Shown here: piece by piece, positions 24,489 through 33,233 of the stretch
Layout of the letters: each line of letters begins with the position of its first letter
Numbering within the stretch: the stretch's first letter is position 1
DNA from: JAJECS01 sp034428595
GTDB taxonomy: Bacteria; Chloroflexota; UBA11872
Direction of reading: 5' to 3'
Assembly: GCA_034428595.1 (NCBI GenBank)
Contig: DAOUHO010000140.1
Location: forward strand, 1 to 40,901
DNA length: 40,901 nt
Notes under the pieces: generated by a model
Databases searched by the model: none
Told to the model about the DNA's origin: nothing
What the model saw: the letters and a program-made list of their open reading frames with translations, nothing else
Translations under genes and position numbers: made by a program

Positions 24489-26591
24489 ATGGCACAGGAC
24501 CAAAGATTCGGCATCCCCGGCGTGCCGTTTCCCGTCGGGGTCGAGTACTACCGCCCGCCCACCCCCAAGCCCGAGGTGTGGGATGAGGACTTTGCCCGCC
24601 TGAGCGCCGCCGGGCTGCGCATCGTGCGCTCGTTTCCCTACTGGCAGTGGTTCGAGCCGAGCCCGGGCGTCTACGAGATGGACGATATCGACCTGCTCTT
24701 CGACACCGCCGAAAAGCACGGGCTCTACGTCTGGCTGGACGTGCCCACGGCCACTCACGGCGCCGGTCCCGACTGGCTGCTGCGGGACTACCCCGACATG
24801 CGGGTCGTCAACTACCGCAACGAGCCGGTCGTGCAGGACGCGCACCCGGCCTATGCCCAAGGCGCCCAGGTCCATTGCTTCGATCACCCCGAGTTTCGCG
24901 GCCTGGCCGGCGCCTTCCTGCGGCACGCCATCAACCGCTACAAGGACCGGCCCAATCTGCTGATCTGGGGCATCTGGGACGGGCCGAACCTGTCATCGGC
25001 CTGGGCGGCCCAGGGCGGTGGTTTCCCCTGCTATTGCGTGCACACGCTGGCGCTGTACAAGGCCTGGCTGCGAGAGCGGTTCACGCTGGACGAGCTCAAC
25101 GCGGCGTTCAGCCGCCGCTACCGCCGCTGGGAAAACGTCGAGCCGCCACGCTCCAACCGCAACGTCGTCGAGATGCGCTGGTACCGGCGCTTCCATCACG
25201 AAAACATCGCCGACTACCTGAAGTGGATGATGGACCTGGCGAACTCCATCGATCCGGTGCACGAGAAGCGCGCCCACGGCGGCTGGCGCCCGCAGCCCAA
25301 GGACGAATACTGCGCGCCGCTGGTGGACAGCTGGGGCATGTCCATGTCGTCCAACCACCTGCTGACCGAGGACGATCCGAACCTCATCGCCGATCGCGCC
25401 CTTGGCTTCGACTGGTCGCGCCAGGTGGGCCGCAACGGCCGCTGGTGGAATGAGGAGATCTACGCCGGCATGTCGCGCGGGGGCGTGACCTGGAACAAGC
25501 AGTCGCACCCCCGCGAGCAGACCATGCTGCTCTGGATGACGCTCATTGGCGGCGCGGCCGGCGCCATGTTCTGGCAGTACCGGCCCGAGTATCTGAGCTT
25601 TGAGTCGCCCGGCTACAACATGGTGGCCCTGGACGGCGAGCCGACGCCCCGGTTCCGTGCGGTGGTCGAGGCCCTGGAGCAGATCGAGGGCCTGAGCGAC
25701 CATTTGCCGCTGGAGGCGCCGCGCTCAGACGTGGCCATCGTCTACGACGCCCACTCCCACGAGCTGTTCCAGTTCAACGAGAAGGACGAGCGCTTCCTGG
25801 CCGACTTTCGCGGCGTCTATCGCACGCTGTGGCTGCGGGGCATTCCGGCCGACCCGGTGACGCCCAAGATGGACTGGTCGGGCTACCGGCTGTTGGTGCT
25901 GCCGAACGTGGCGCTGATGGACGACGCCACGCGAGAGCACCTGGCGCGCACGCTCGACGAGAACCCGGAGACCCAGGTGCTCATCGAGGGCAGCTTTGGG
26001 ACCTACTCGCACGACGGCCAGTCCAGCTACAACCCGCCGGAGGGCTTCGCCGAGCGGATCGGCGTGCGCGTGGCGGACTTCTCGGCGGTCATCGAGAGTG
26101 ACATCGCCAACGGGCGGAACGTCCTGAAGACGCTGCACGGCCCGGTGCCCATCACCACCACCTGCGGCTACGCCATTCTCGAGCCGCAGGGCTCAACTCA
26201 GGCCATCGCCCACATTGGCGACCACAACGTGGCCGTGCGCAGCGGCGACGGCCGCATCACCTGGTACGGCCTGACCCTGTCGGCCGGCTTCGACGATGTC
26301 GCCATTCCCGCCGTCGTGCAGGAGGCGGTCGATGACGCGGGCGTGAGCGCGCCGGTCGCGGTCGACGGCGATCCCATCGTGCCGGTCCTGCGGCGCTCGC
26401 GGCAGGGCGGCTGGCTCGTCTTCGTGCAAAACCTTGCGCGGCACGCGGCCTCGGCCACGTTGCGCCCGGCTTGGCCGGTGTCGGAGGTCACGGACCTCAT
26501 TGCGCATGCCCCGGTCGCCGTCGAGGACAACGGCTTCCAGGTCACCATGGAACCCTGGAGCGTCGGCGTCTTTCACTGCAACGAGGCCTAG
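24489..26591 (+). CDS. GH42-like beta-galactosidase family protein
   Basis: A 700-residue protein with the GH42 plan: a TIM barrel (FPVGVEYYRPPTPKPEVWDEDFARLSAAGLRIVRSF, then PSPGVYEMDDIDLLFDTAEKHGLYVWLDVPTATHG), a trimerisation-type domain (SDVAIVYDAHSHELFQ) and a small C-terminal beta-domain. The nucleophile region reads RWWNEEIYAG with Glu322/Glu323, in line with the family position. The acid/base region reads IWGIWDGPNLSS, where the usual Asn-Glu is Trp-Asp164. That change could alter or abolish ordinary glycosidase activity. The ATG at 24489 follows a GGGGGA stretch; the longer open frame upstream is antisense to the DUF7662-like gene. The BNR paralogue starts 20 bases downstream, so the two form an operon. 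Confidence 0.87.
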   Translation: MAQDQRFGIPGVPFPVGVEYYRPPTPKPEVWDEDFARLSAAGLRIVRSFPYWQWFEPSPGVYEMDDIDLLFDTAEKHGLYVWLDVPTATHGAGPDWLLRDYPDMRVVNYRNEPVVQDAHPAYAQGAQVHCFDHPEFRGLAGAFLRHAINRYKDRPNLLIWGIWDGPNLSSAWAAQGGGFPCYCVHTLALYKAWLRERFTLDELNAAFSRRYRRWENVEPPRSNRNVVEMRWYRRFHHENIADYLKWMMDLANSIDPVHEKRAHGGWRPQPKDEYCAPLVDSWGMSMSSNHLLTEDDPNLIADRALGFDWSRQVGRNGRWWNEEIYAGMSRGGVTWNKQSHPREQTMLLWMTLIGGAAGAMFWQYRPEYLSFESPGYNMVALDGEPTPRFRAVVEALEQIEGLSDHLPLEAPRSDVAIVYDAHSHELFQFNEKDERFLADFRGVYRTLWLRGIPADPVTPKMDWSGYRLLVLPNVALMDDATREHLARTLDENPETQVLIEGSFGTYSHDGQSSYNPPEGFAERIGVRVADFSAVIESDIANGRNVLKTLHGPVPITTTCGYAILEPQGSTQAIAHIGDHNVAVRSGDGRITWYGLTLSAGFDDVAIPAVVQEAVDDAGVSAPVAVDGDPIVPVLRRSRQGGWLVFVQNLARHAASATLRPAWPVSEVTDLIAHAPVAVEDNGFQVTMEPWSVGVFHCNEA

Positions 26592-26611
26592 CCAGCGAAG
26601 GGACGGCGGAC

Positions 26612-27910
26612 ATGCCGGTTGAAGGCGACTACGCCTGCTACAGCAAGGACTGGCGGCGCACGGACCCGGACCTCGTGCTCCACCTGTCCACGCGGGTACC
26701 CGAACACCCCGAGCACCAGGATCACGTGCTGGTGGACTACACGCCGGGCGGCGACCTTCTCGCGATCTGGACCCTGGCCTACGAGCCGGACGCCCGCGAC
26801 TACGGCGTCTACTTCGCTCGCAGCTCCGATCACGGCCACACCTGGACCGAGCCGGCCCAGATTCACCCCGCCGGGACGGCCGGCGAGGTCAGCAGCTTCG
26901 GCTTTCCCGTCATCGCGTCCAGCGGGCGCATCTACTGCTACTACAACCGCTCCGTCGGCTATGGCGAAAACGCCCTCAACGCCGTGTTGCGCTGCCGCTA
27001 CTCGGACGACGACGGTCATACATGGATTGATGGGGACGTCGACATCGAGTACCGCCGCACGCCCATCGATCATCCCGACCCCGCGGTGCCGCCCATGGGG
27101 ATCGTGTGGCAGAAGCCCATTCGCGATGCCAAGGGATGCCACGTGGTTGCGCTCACCCGCTGGGCGGCGCAGTACATCACGCCCAAGCCCTACGTGCCGC
27201 ACATGGGCGACAAGCCCAACGGCATGTTCCGCGAGTTTCGCTGCGAGTTCCTGCGCTTCGACAACATCGACGACGGTCCGCATCCCAAGGACGTGCGGAT
27301 CACCTGGCTTCCGGAAGACGAGAACTTGATCCAGGTGCCGGTCAGCTTCAAGCCGCAGGCCTCCGACGGCTACACATTTTGTGAGGAGCCGGGGCTGGTG
27401 CTCTTGCCGGACGGCCGGCTGTTCGCCGAGATGCGCACCGCCAACGGCGAGCTCTGGTACACGGTGTCCGACGACGCCGAGGCCCTTACCTGGCGTCCCA
27501 CCGAGGTGCTGCGATTCCAGGACGGGGGCGATCCGATGCTCAATCCCAACTCGCCCTCTCCGATGTATCGGATGGGAGACGGGCGCTACCTGCTGCTATT
27601 CCAGAACCACGACGGCTGGGGCTACGGCGGCAAAGGGCCGCTGGCGCTGGAGAGCCGCCGCCCGCAGTTCCTGGCCGTGGGCGAGTATCGCCCCGACGCC
27701 CATCAGCCGGTGTGGTTCAGCGAGCCGTTGCTGCTGTTCGACACGCACAAGGTGGGCGTCTTCCCGCTCTACATGTGGTGGCTGTCGATGTATTCCAGCC
27801 TCACCGAGCGCGACGGGCGCCGCATCCTCTGGTACACCGACCGGAAGCTGTTCGCGCTGGGCAAGTACATCACCGACGAGATGCTCGCGCCTCTGACAGT
27901 CCCGGAGTGA
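26612..27910 (+). CDS. BNR-repeat sialidase-like protein, paralogue 2
   Basis: A 432-residue propeller protein closely similar to the one encoded at 20143-21444 (start MPVEGDYACYSKDWRRTDPDLV; shared blocks DHVLV, TPGGDLLAIWT, WQKPIRDA, LLPDGRLF, LFQNHDGWGYG, EYRPDAHQPVWFSEPLLLFDT, WWLSMYSSLTE, ADGRRILWYTDRK with variation). Asp-boxes include SSDHGHTWTEP and SDDDGHTWIDG. It is coupled to the GH42-like gene by a 20-base gap, which suggests both act on the same glycan. A GGGACGG purine stretch lies about 10 bases before the ATG. No signal peptide. Confidence 0.83.
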   Translation: MPVEGDYACYSKDWRRTDPDLVLHLSTRVPEHPEHQDHVLVDYTPGGDLLAIWTLAYEPDARDYGVYFARSSDHGHTWTEPAQIHPAGTAGEVSSFGFPVIASSGRIYCYYNRSVGYGENALNAVLRCRYSDDDGHTWIDGDVDIEYRRTPIDHPDPAVPPMGIVWQKPIRDAKGCHVVALTRWAAQYITPKPYVPHMGDKPNGMFREFRCEFLRFDNIDDGPHPKDVRITWLPEDENLIQVPVSFKPQASDGYTFCEEPGLVLLPDGRLFAEMRTANGELWYTVSDDAEALTWRPTEVLRFQDGGDPMLNPNSPSPMYRMGDGRYLLLFQNHDGWGYGGKGPLALESRRPQFLAVGEYRPDAHQPVWFSEPLLLFDTHKVGVFPLYMWWLSMYSSLTERDGRRILWYTDRKLFALGKYITDEMLAPLTVPE

Positions 27911-27977
27911 CACGCGCGCGGGGTCTCACGCCAGACAGGCCGCGGACCTCGATCGGCTCAACGAATCGTCACTTCGA

Positions 27978-27997
27978 GTAGGGGCGGTTCGCGAACC
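27978..27997. repeat. GTAGGGGCG-family repeat, short copy
   Basis: Contains GTAGGGGCGGTTCGCGAACC, an internally palindromic unit also present at 12955-13011 and in altered form at 35842-35910. It sits in the 174-base spacer before the potassium channel gene. Confidence 0.75.
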
Positions 27998-28084
27998 GAC
28001 CTTGCCCTTCGGGCGCTCGCGCAATTGACAGGGAGCCGCGCGGCCGGTACGCCGTAGGCGCACCAACGCAGAGATCATCGCCTG

Positions 28085-28912
28085 ATGTATAGCCGGATCA
28101 AGCGCCGCGCCTACGAGATCGTCGAGCCGACGCCCGAAGGCGACCGCCCGAGCCACGTCTTCGACATCGTCCTCATCACGCTCATCACGCTCAATCTGCT
28201 GGCAATCGCCCTCGAGACGATTTCGCCCCTGGGCGAGCAGGCCAGCGGATTCTTTCTGGTGTTCGAGATCGTGTCAGTGGCGATCTTCACGGGGGAATAC
28301 CTCGTGCGCGTGTGGGCGTGCACGGAAGACCCGGCCTATGCCCACCCGGTAAAGGGCCGGCTGCGGTTTGCCGTCCAGCCGTTGGTGCTCATGGACCTTG
28401 TCGCCATCGTGCCGTTCTACGTCCCGTTGGTGCTGACCTTCGATCTGCGGTTCGTGCGATCGCTGCGGCTGCTGCGGGTGTTCCGGCTGGTCAAGATCAC
28501 GCGCTACTCCGAGTCCGTGGGGATCATTGGCACGGTGCTGCGCAGCCGTCGGGATGCCTTGCTCTCCACGCTGTTCGTCACATTCATCCTCCTCTTCATG
28601 GCGTCGGTGTTGATGTACCTGGCGGAGCGCGACGCGCAGCCCGAGGGCTTTTCGAGCATCCCGGCCGCCATGTGGTGGGGCATGGTGACGCTGACGACCG
28701 TGGGCTATGGCGACCTGGCGCCGGCGACAGCATTGGGACGAATCTTGGGCGCTGTGGTCGCGCTCTTTGGCATCGGGCTGTTCGCCCTGCCGGCGGGCAT
28801 TCTGGGATCCGCGTTCGTCGATGAGCTCGAAGCCCGGCGGAGCGCCCGGCGACCGCAGGCGTGCCCTCACTGCGGTGAACCGATCAGCGACCCGGCAGCC
28901 TCGGAGACCTGA
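28085..28912 (+). CDS. Voltage-gated potassium channel subunit
   Basis: A 275-residue six-helix ion channel. S1 lies near residues 27-48 and S2-S3 near 57-77 and 98-117. S4 is LRFVRSLRLLRVFRLVKITR with Arg/Lys every third position (121-140). S5 is near 158-180. The pore helix and selectivity filter are WWGMVTLTTVGYGD (filter 205-210), followed by S6 to about 245. The cytoplasmic tail is short and ends in CPHCGEPI, half of a zinc ribbon. The TVGYGD filter establishes K+ selectivity. It should form a tetramer in the inner membrane. Confidence 0.95.
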   Translation: MYSRIKRRAYEIVEPTPEGDRPSHVFDIVLITLITLNLLAIALETISPLGEQASGFFLVFEIVSVAIFTGEYLVRVWACTEDPAYAHPVKGRLRFAVQPLVLMDLVAIVPFYVPLVLTFDLRFVRSLRLLRVFRLVKITRYSESVGIIGTVLRSRRDALLSTLFVTFILLFMASVLMYLAERDAQPEGFSSIPAAMWWGMVTLTTVGYGDLAPATALGRILGAVVALFGIGLFALPAGILGSAFVDELEARRSARRPQACPHCGEPISDPAASET

Positions 28913-28963
28913 TCGTGAGTGCGTTGGTACCCTCGGCCATCCCGCGCCCGCGAGAGTTCAGCC

Positions 28964-29812
28964 ATGACGCCTGACGCGCCGCTTGTCGTTGACGCCCATA
29001 ACCATTACTGGGTGATCGGGCAGTCCCATTTGAATTGGATGGACGAATCGATCCCCGACACGCTGCGCCAAACCTATACGCCGTCCACCCTCAAGCCGCA
29101 CATGGACGCCGTGGGCGTGCATCGCTCGGTGATCGTCGAAGCCAGTTCGGCGTGGGCCGAGCAGCCCTGGTACCTGGACCTCTGCGACGAGCACGACTTC
29201 GTCGTGGGCGTGATCGCCAACCTGGACCTCACCGCATCAGACCTCGAAGCGAAGCTGGACGAGTTGGCGTGCAGCCCATGGTTCAAGGGCCTCCGCGCTG
29301 GGGCGGAGAACATGCCCGACACCGCCTGGCTGGCCCGCGACGACGTGCGTCGCGGCATCCGCACCGTGATCTCGCGGGGGTACATCGTGGAGCTGCTGGT
29401 GAAGACGCCGCACCTGCCCCATGTCCCAGCGATCGCCCGAGAAAACGACGGCGGGAAGCTGATCGTGGACCACATGGCCAAGCCGCCGTTCGAATCCGGC
29501 AACCTCTCGGCGTGGCATGAGGGCATGCGCGCGCTGGCGCCCTACGAGCACCTGCGGGTGAAGGTTTCGGGGCTGCTGACCGAGTGCCTCTCGTCACCGA
29601 CCACCGCCACGATCCAACCGGCGGTCGACACCGTGCTCGACGCGTTCGACATCGACCGTCTGATCTGGGGCAGCGACTGGCCGGTGGCCCTGATGGCCGC
29701 TCCCTATGAGGACACGTTTGAACGGGTCACGGCCGCGCTGGGCGGGCTCAGCGCCGACGAACGCGCGGCCGTGCTGGGGGGAAACGCCATCGACTTCTAC
29801 GAACTTGAATGA
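28964..29812 (+). CDS. Amidohydrolase family 2 protein, fuconolactonase-like
   Basis: A 282-residue TIM-barrel metal-dependent hydrolase. The metal motif DAHNHYW (His12, His14) opens the protein; IVDHMAKPPF and LIWGSDWPVAL (conserved Asp) follow at the expected positions. Relatives hydrolyse sugar lactones (L-fuconolactone, rhamnonolactone, 2-pyrone-4,6-dicarboxylate). The ATG at 28964 has GAGAG upstream and gives the normal start just before the motif. The presence of an L-rhamnonate-dehydratase-like gene elsewhere in the window makes a deoxysugar-lactone substrate reasonable but not proven. Confidence 0.88.
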   Translation: MTPDAPLVVDAHNHYWVIGQSHLNWMDESIPDTLRQTYTPSTLKPHMDAVGVHRSVIVEASSAWAEQPWYLDLCDEHDFVVGVIANLDLTASDLEAKLDELACSPWFKGLRAGAENMPDTAWLARDDVRRGIRTVISRGYIVELLVKTPHLPHVPAIARENDGGKLIVDHMAKPPFESGNLSAWHEGMRALAPYEHLRVKVSGLLTECLSSPTTATIQPAVDTVLDAFDIDRLIWGSDWPVALMAAPYEDTFERVTAALGGLSADERAAVLGGNAIDFYELE

Positions 29813-29892
29813 GTCCTACCAGCCGGGCATGAGCAGCTAGAGATTGCCAGCGCGCCGTGCGAGACGAGCGCGCACACACGGGAGACGAATAG

Positions 29893-31470
29893 ATGTCATC
29901 GACGACGATGCGACTGACGAAGCGGCAATTCCTGCGCCTGGTCGGCTCGGCCGCGGGCGTGGCGGCGACCTACCACACCATGAACACGCTGGGCCTGCTG
30001 GGTCCGGACAGCGCGCAGGCGGCGACGCCGGACCTGCCGGATGGCTCGGGCTTCGGGAAACGCGTGGTGATTCTGGGCGCCGGCATCTCCGGCATGACGG
30101 CGGCCTACGAGCTGTCCAAGGCCGGCTATCACTGCACCATCCTCGAGGCCACCAACCGCGCCGGCGGCCGCAACTTGACGGCCCGCGCGGGCGACGTGAT
30201 CCACGAGACCGACAGCCGGCAGTGGGTCGACTTCGACCGCGAGGATCACCTTTACGCCAACCTCGGGCCGGCTCGGATTCCCTATCACCACCGCATCATC
30301 CTGGGCTACTGCAAGGAGTTCGGCGTCGAGGTCGAAATGTTCACCAACGACAACCGCGGCGCGTTCTTCCACAACGCCGAGCGGTTTGGCGGGCAGCCGG
30401 TTGTGGGCCGCCGGGTGATGACCGATCAGCGTGGCTACATCGCCGAACTGCTGGCCAAGGCCGTCAACCGCAATGCGCTGGACGACGAGCTGACCGCCGA
30501 CGACAAAGAGCGGTTGCTGCCCATGCTGGTCGAGTTTGGCGGCCTGGATCCAGACTATCTTTACGCCGGCTCGAGCCGCGGCGGCTATCAAGGCGAGCAC
30601 GTCCACGCCGGTCTCGGGGGCGGCGACGTCAACGATCCGCTGGACTTCAGCGAGCTGCTGCGCTCAGAGTTCTGGGAGTACAAGCTCCACTTCAGCCAGT
30701 TCCTCAACCAGAACCCGACGCTCTTCCAGCCGGTGGGCGGCATGGACGCCATCGCCAAGGCGTTCGAGGCCCGCCTGCGGCGGATCATTCGCTACAACAG
30801 CCCCGTCGAGGCCATCCGCAACACGTCCGACGGCGCCCGCGTCGTCTACCGGAACCAGCGCGGCTTCCTTGAAGGCCTGGACGCCGACTACATCGTCTGC
30901 ACCATCCCGGCTCCGGTTCTCAAGGACATTCCGAACGACTTCTCCCCCGAGACCCAGACCGCCATCGAATCCGTCGCCTTCGTGCCGGCGGTCAAGATCG
31001 GCTTTCAGACTCGACGCCGCTTCTGGGAAGAGGACCACGCTATCTATGGCGGCATCTCCTGGACCGACCAGGACATCACCCAAATCTGGTATCCGGCTAA
31101 CGGATACCACCGCGAGAAGGGCGTCGTCATGGGCGCCTACATCTGGGACGACTTTCCAGGCCAGGGCGAGCGCTGGGCCACCATGACCCTGCCGGAGCGC
31201 CTGCGGACGGCCATCGCCGAGGGCGAGCACCTCCACCCCGGCTACGCGCAGGAGATCGAGTCGGGCGTCAGTCGCGCCTGGCTCAAGGCGCCCTTTCAGC
31301 TCGGCGCGTGGCCCGAAAGCTACGCGCCTCCCGCCCAGCTCCTCGAACCCGACGGCGCCGTCTACTTCGCCGGCGACCAGGTCACCGCGCTCCCGGGCTG
31401 GCAAGAGGGCGCCGCCCTGGCGGCCCACACGGTCGTAAACGCCATCCACGCGCGGGTGACGGCGGGTTAG
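29893..31470 (+). CDS. Flavin-dependent amine oxidase with Tat-like signal
   Basis: A 525-residue flavin monoamine oxidase. The N-terminus TKRQFLRLVGSAAGVAAT followed by AQAAT looks like a twin-arginine signal in which the pair is Lys-Arg, so export as a folded flavoprotein is likely. The FAD fold is VVILGAGISGMTAAYEL (GxGxxG 62-67) with Glu at the end of strand 2 (CTILEA) and GGRNLTAR. The C-terminal FAD-binding end is AVYFAGDQVTALPGWQEGAALAA. GGGAGA precedes the ATG. The substrate (amine or L-amino acid) is not evident. It lies in a plus-strand run with the amidohydrolase and DUF429 genes. Confidence 0.9.
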   Translation: MSSTTMRLTKRQFLRLVGSAAGVAATYHTMNTLGLLGPDSAQAATPDLPDGSGFGKRVVILGAGISGMTAAYELSKAGYHCTILEATNRAGGRNLTARAGDVIHETDSRQWVDFDREDHLYANLGPARIPYHHRIILGYCKEFGVEVEMFTNDNRGAFFHNAERFGGQPVVGRRVMTDQRGYIAELLAKAVNRNALDDELTADDKERLLPMLVEFGGLDPDYLYAGSSRGGYQGEHVHAGLGGGDVNDPLDFSELLRSEFWEYKLHFSQFLNQNPTLFQPVGGMDAIAKAFEARLRRIIRYNSPVEAIRNTSDGARVVYRNQRGFLEGLDADYIVCTIPAPVLKDIPNDFSPETQTAIESVAFVPAVKIGFQTRRRFWEEDHAIYGGISWTDQDITQIWYPANGYHREKGVVMGAYIWDDFPGQGERWATMTLPERLRTAIAEGEHLHPGYAQEIESGVSRAWLKAPFQLGAWPESYAPPAQLLEPDGAVYFAGDQVTALPGWQEGAALAAHTVVNAIHARVTAG

Positions 31471-31487
31471 GCGCGCGCCCTGCGCTG

Positions 31488-32099
31488 ATGGATCGCCAGG
31501 CGGTCTGGATCGGGGCCGATCCGGGCGGAACAAAGAACTTCGGCATCGCGGAGCTATTTACGGACGGCACGACCAGGACCCACCGTGTGTCATCCGCGCA
31601 GGAAGCTGCCGAGTGGATTGAGGGCACGCCGCAGGGAGCGGGCATCGACGCTCCCATGTGGTTGTCGTCGGCCAAGCGAGGCGACCGCAAGGCCGACCGC
31701 TGGCTTCGCTGCAAGTACGGCAATACATCACCTGGGAAGGTGCTGTCCATCAACTCGCTATATGGCGCCGTCCTTGCCCAGGGCGCCATGTTCGCCGCCG
31801 AGCTGCGCCGGCGGTTTCCCGATCCGCCGATAACCGAGGCTCATCCCGGCCTGTTCCTGAGGGCGTGGGGCCGCCGCTTCGACGAGTCCAAGCGTTTCGA
31901 CGAGTTCAAATACCACTTCCGGATTCACGCCGCACCCGGAATCAGCGACCACGAGCGGGACGCCGTGATCGCCGCCGTTGCCGCGCGGGAAGGATTCACC
32001 GGTTGCTGGCCGCGCGACCTGGGACTGACTCGACTCCCCGAGGAGCAAGACCCCGCAGCCTACTGGCTCGCGCCGATGCACTACTGGTGGTTTGAGTAG
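31488..32099 (+). CDS. DUF429 family protein (predicted RNase H-like fold)
   Basis: A 203-residue protein of the DUF429 type, predicted to have an RNase H-like fold. Acidic positions characteristic of the fold appear in IGADPGGTKNFGIAEL near the start, in GIDAPMWLSSAKRGDRKADRWLR, and in DHERDAVIAAVAAREGF near the end. Function is not established. The ATG at 31488 starts the conserved region, 17 bases after the amine oxidase stop; the open frame further upstream is a shadow of that gene. The spacing suggests cotranscription. Confidence 0.8.
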   Translation: MDRQAVWIGADPGGTKNFGIAELFTDGTTRTHRVSSAQEAAEWIEGTPQGAGIDAPMWLSSAKRGDRKADRWLRCKYGNTSPGKVLSINSLYGAVLAQGAMFAAELRRRFPDPPITEAHPGLFLRAWGRRFDESKRFDEFKYHFRIHAAPGISDHERDAVIAAVAAREGFTGCWPRDLGLTRLPEEQDPAAYWLAPMHYWWFE

Positions 32100-32200
32100 C
32101 CGCCGCGCGAGACGACGCCCGCATTCCAGACCAACTCAAGCCAGTTGCCCTGACCTAAGATGAACCTGCCCACGCTCGCACCTATCCCCGGAGACGCCTG

Positions 32201-33100
32201 ATGGAGTTTTGGAACACCGTGTGGGACGCCTTCAACGCGCCCATGTTCAGCCTGGGCGAAGAGCCCGTCACGCCACTCAGCGTCATCGTGCTGCTCATCA
32301 TCCTAGCCGTCACCTGGATCGTCGGCGGTCGCGTGCGCTGGCTGCTGGAGCGCCGCCTCGGCAAGGTCGCCGACATCCAAGAAGGCACGCTGCACGTCAT
32401 TGGGAACCTTGGCCGCTACCTCATCCTCTTCGTCGGTATTTTTGTCGGCTTCCAGTCGGTTGGCCTTCAGTTGGACTCCGTGCTCATCATCTTCGGCGCC
32501 CTGGGCGTGGGCATCGGCTTCGGTCTGCAGAACATCGCCAACAACTTCATTTCCGGCGTGATCCTGCTGGTTGAGCGACCGGTCAAGGTCGGCGACATCA
32601 TTGACGTGGGCGGCGAGCTGGGCACCGTTGAGCGCATCAGCATCCGCGCCACGACGCTGCGCAAGTTCGATCAGACCCAGGCGATCGTGCCCAACGGCGA
32701 TCTCATCTCCACCATCGTCGGCAACTGGACGCACGACGACCGCCGCGTGCGCGTCGACTTCATCGTGGGCGTGGCCTATGGCTCGGATACGCAGCTGGTC
32801 GAGCGGATCTTGAAGGAGCTCGTGAACGGCCATGAGAAGGTGCTGGACGATCCCGAACCCCGCGTCTTCTTCATGGAGTTTGGCGACTCGTCGCTCAACT
32901 TCCGCGTGCTGGCCTATGTGCCCGACATCATGGAGCGATTGACGACGCAGAGCGATCTGCATTTCTCCATCGACGAGGCGTTCCGGGCCAACAACATCGA
33001 GATTCCATTCCCACAGCGCGACCTGCACGTGCGCTCGATCGACCCCGACGCAGTGCTGCAGCACGCGCCCACCGCCACAAACGGATCGCCGAAGGCGTAG
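32201..33100 (+). CDS. MscS-family mechanosensitive channel
   Basis: A 299-residue small-conductance mechanosensitive channel. Three helices near residues 26-45, 65-85 and 90-115 are followed by the gating helix region GALGVGIGFGLQNIANNFISGVILL, rich in Gly and Ala as in MscS TM3. The beta-domain follows (RPVKVGDIIDVGGELGTVERISIRATTLR, then VPNGDLISTIVGNWT), and then the C-terminal alpha/beta domain. It releases solutes on hypo-osmotic shock. GGAG lies before the ATG. Confidence 0.95.
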   Translation: MEFWNTVWDAFNAPMFSLGEEPVTPLSVIVLLIILAVTWIVGGRVRWLLERRLGKVADIQEGTLHVIGNLGRYLILFVGIFVGFQSVGLQLDSVLIIFGALGVGIGFGLQNIANNFISGVILLVERPVKVGDIIDVGGELGTVERISIRATTLRKFDQTQAIVPNGDLISTIVGNWTHDDRRVRVDFIVGVAYGSDTQLVERILKELVNGHEKVLDDPEPRVFFMEFGDSSLNFRVLAYVPDIMERLTTQSDLHFSIDEAFRANNIEIPFPQRDLHVRSIDPDAVLQHAPTATNGSPKA

Positions 33101-33233
33101 TCGCGCCGAGGCCCACGCTTTGGGCGGCCCACATTCGGTGGCCCGCGCTGCGTGCACCGTGGGTCGGGCCGCGGTTGTTTCTCCCAGGCTGCGCGCAGCC
33201 TGGGCCACCGGGCGGCCTCGGCCACCGGACGCC
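33101..33233. repeat. Left arm of GC-rich inverted repeat flanking the CehA-like gene
   Basis: Region 33136-33213 is an inverted, imperfect copy of 35910-35988. Both contain a perfect 22-base palindrome with the arm CCCAGGCTGCG (33183-33204 here), followed by GCCACCGGGC, and both contain a CGGTGGCCCGCGCTGCGTGC block at the other end. No gene is seen. The element lies between the convergent MscS and CehA-like genes. Confidence 0.8.
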
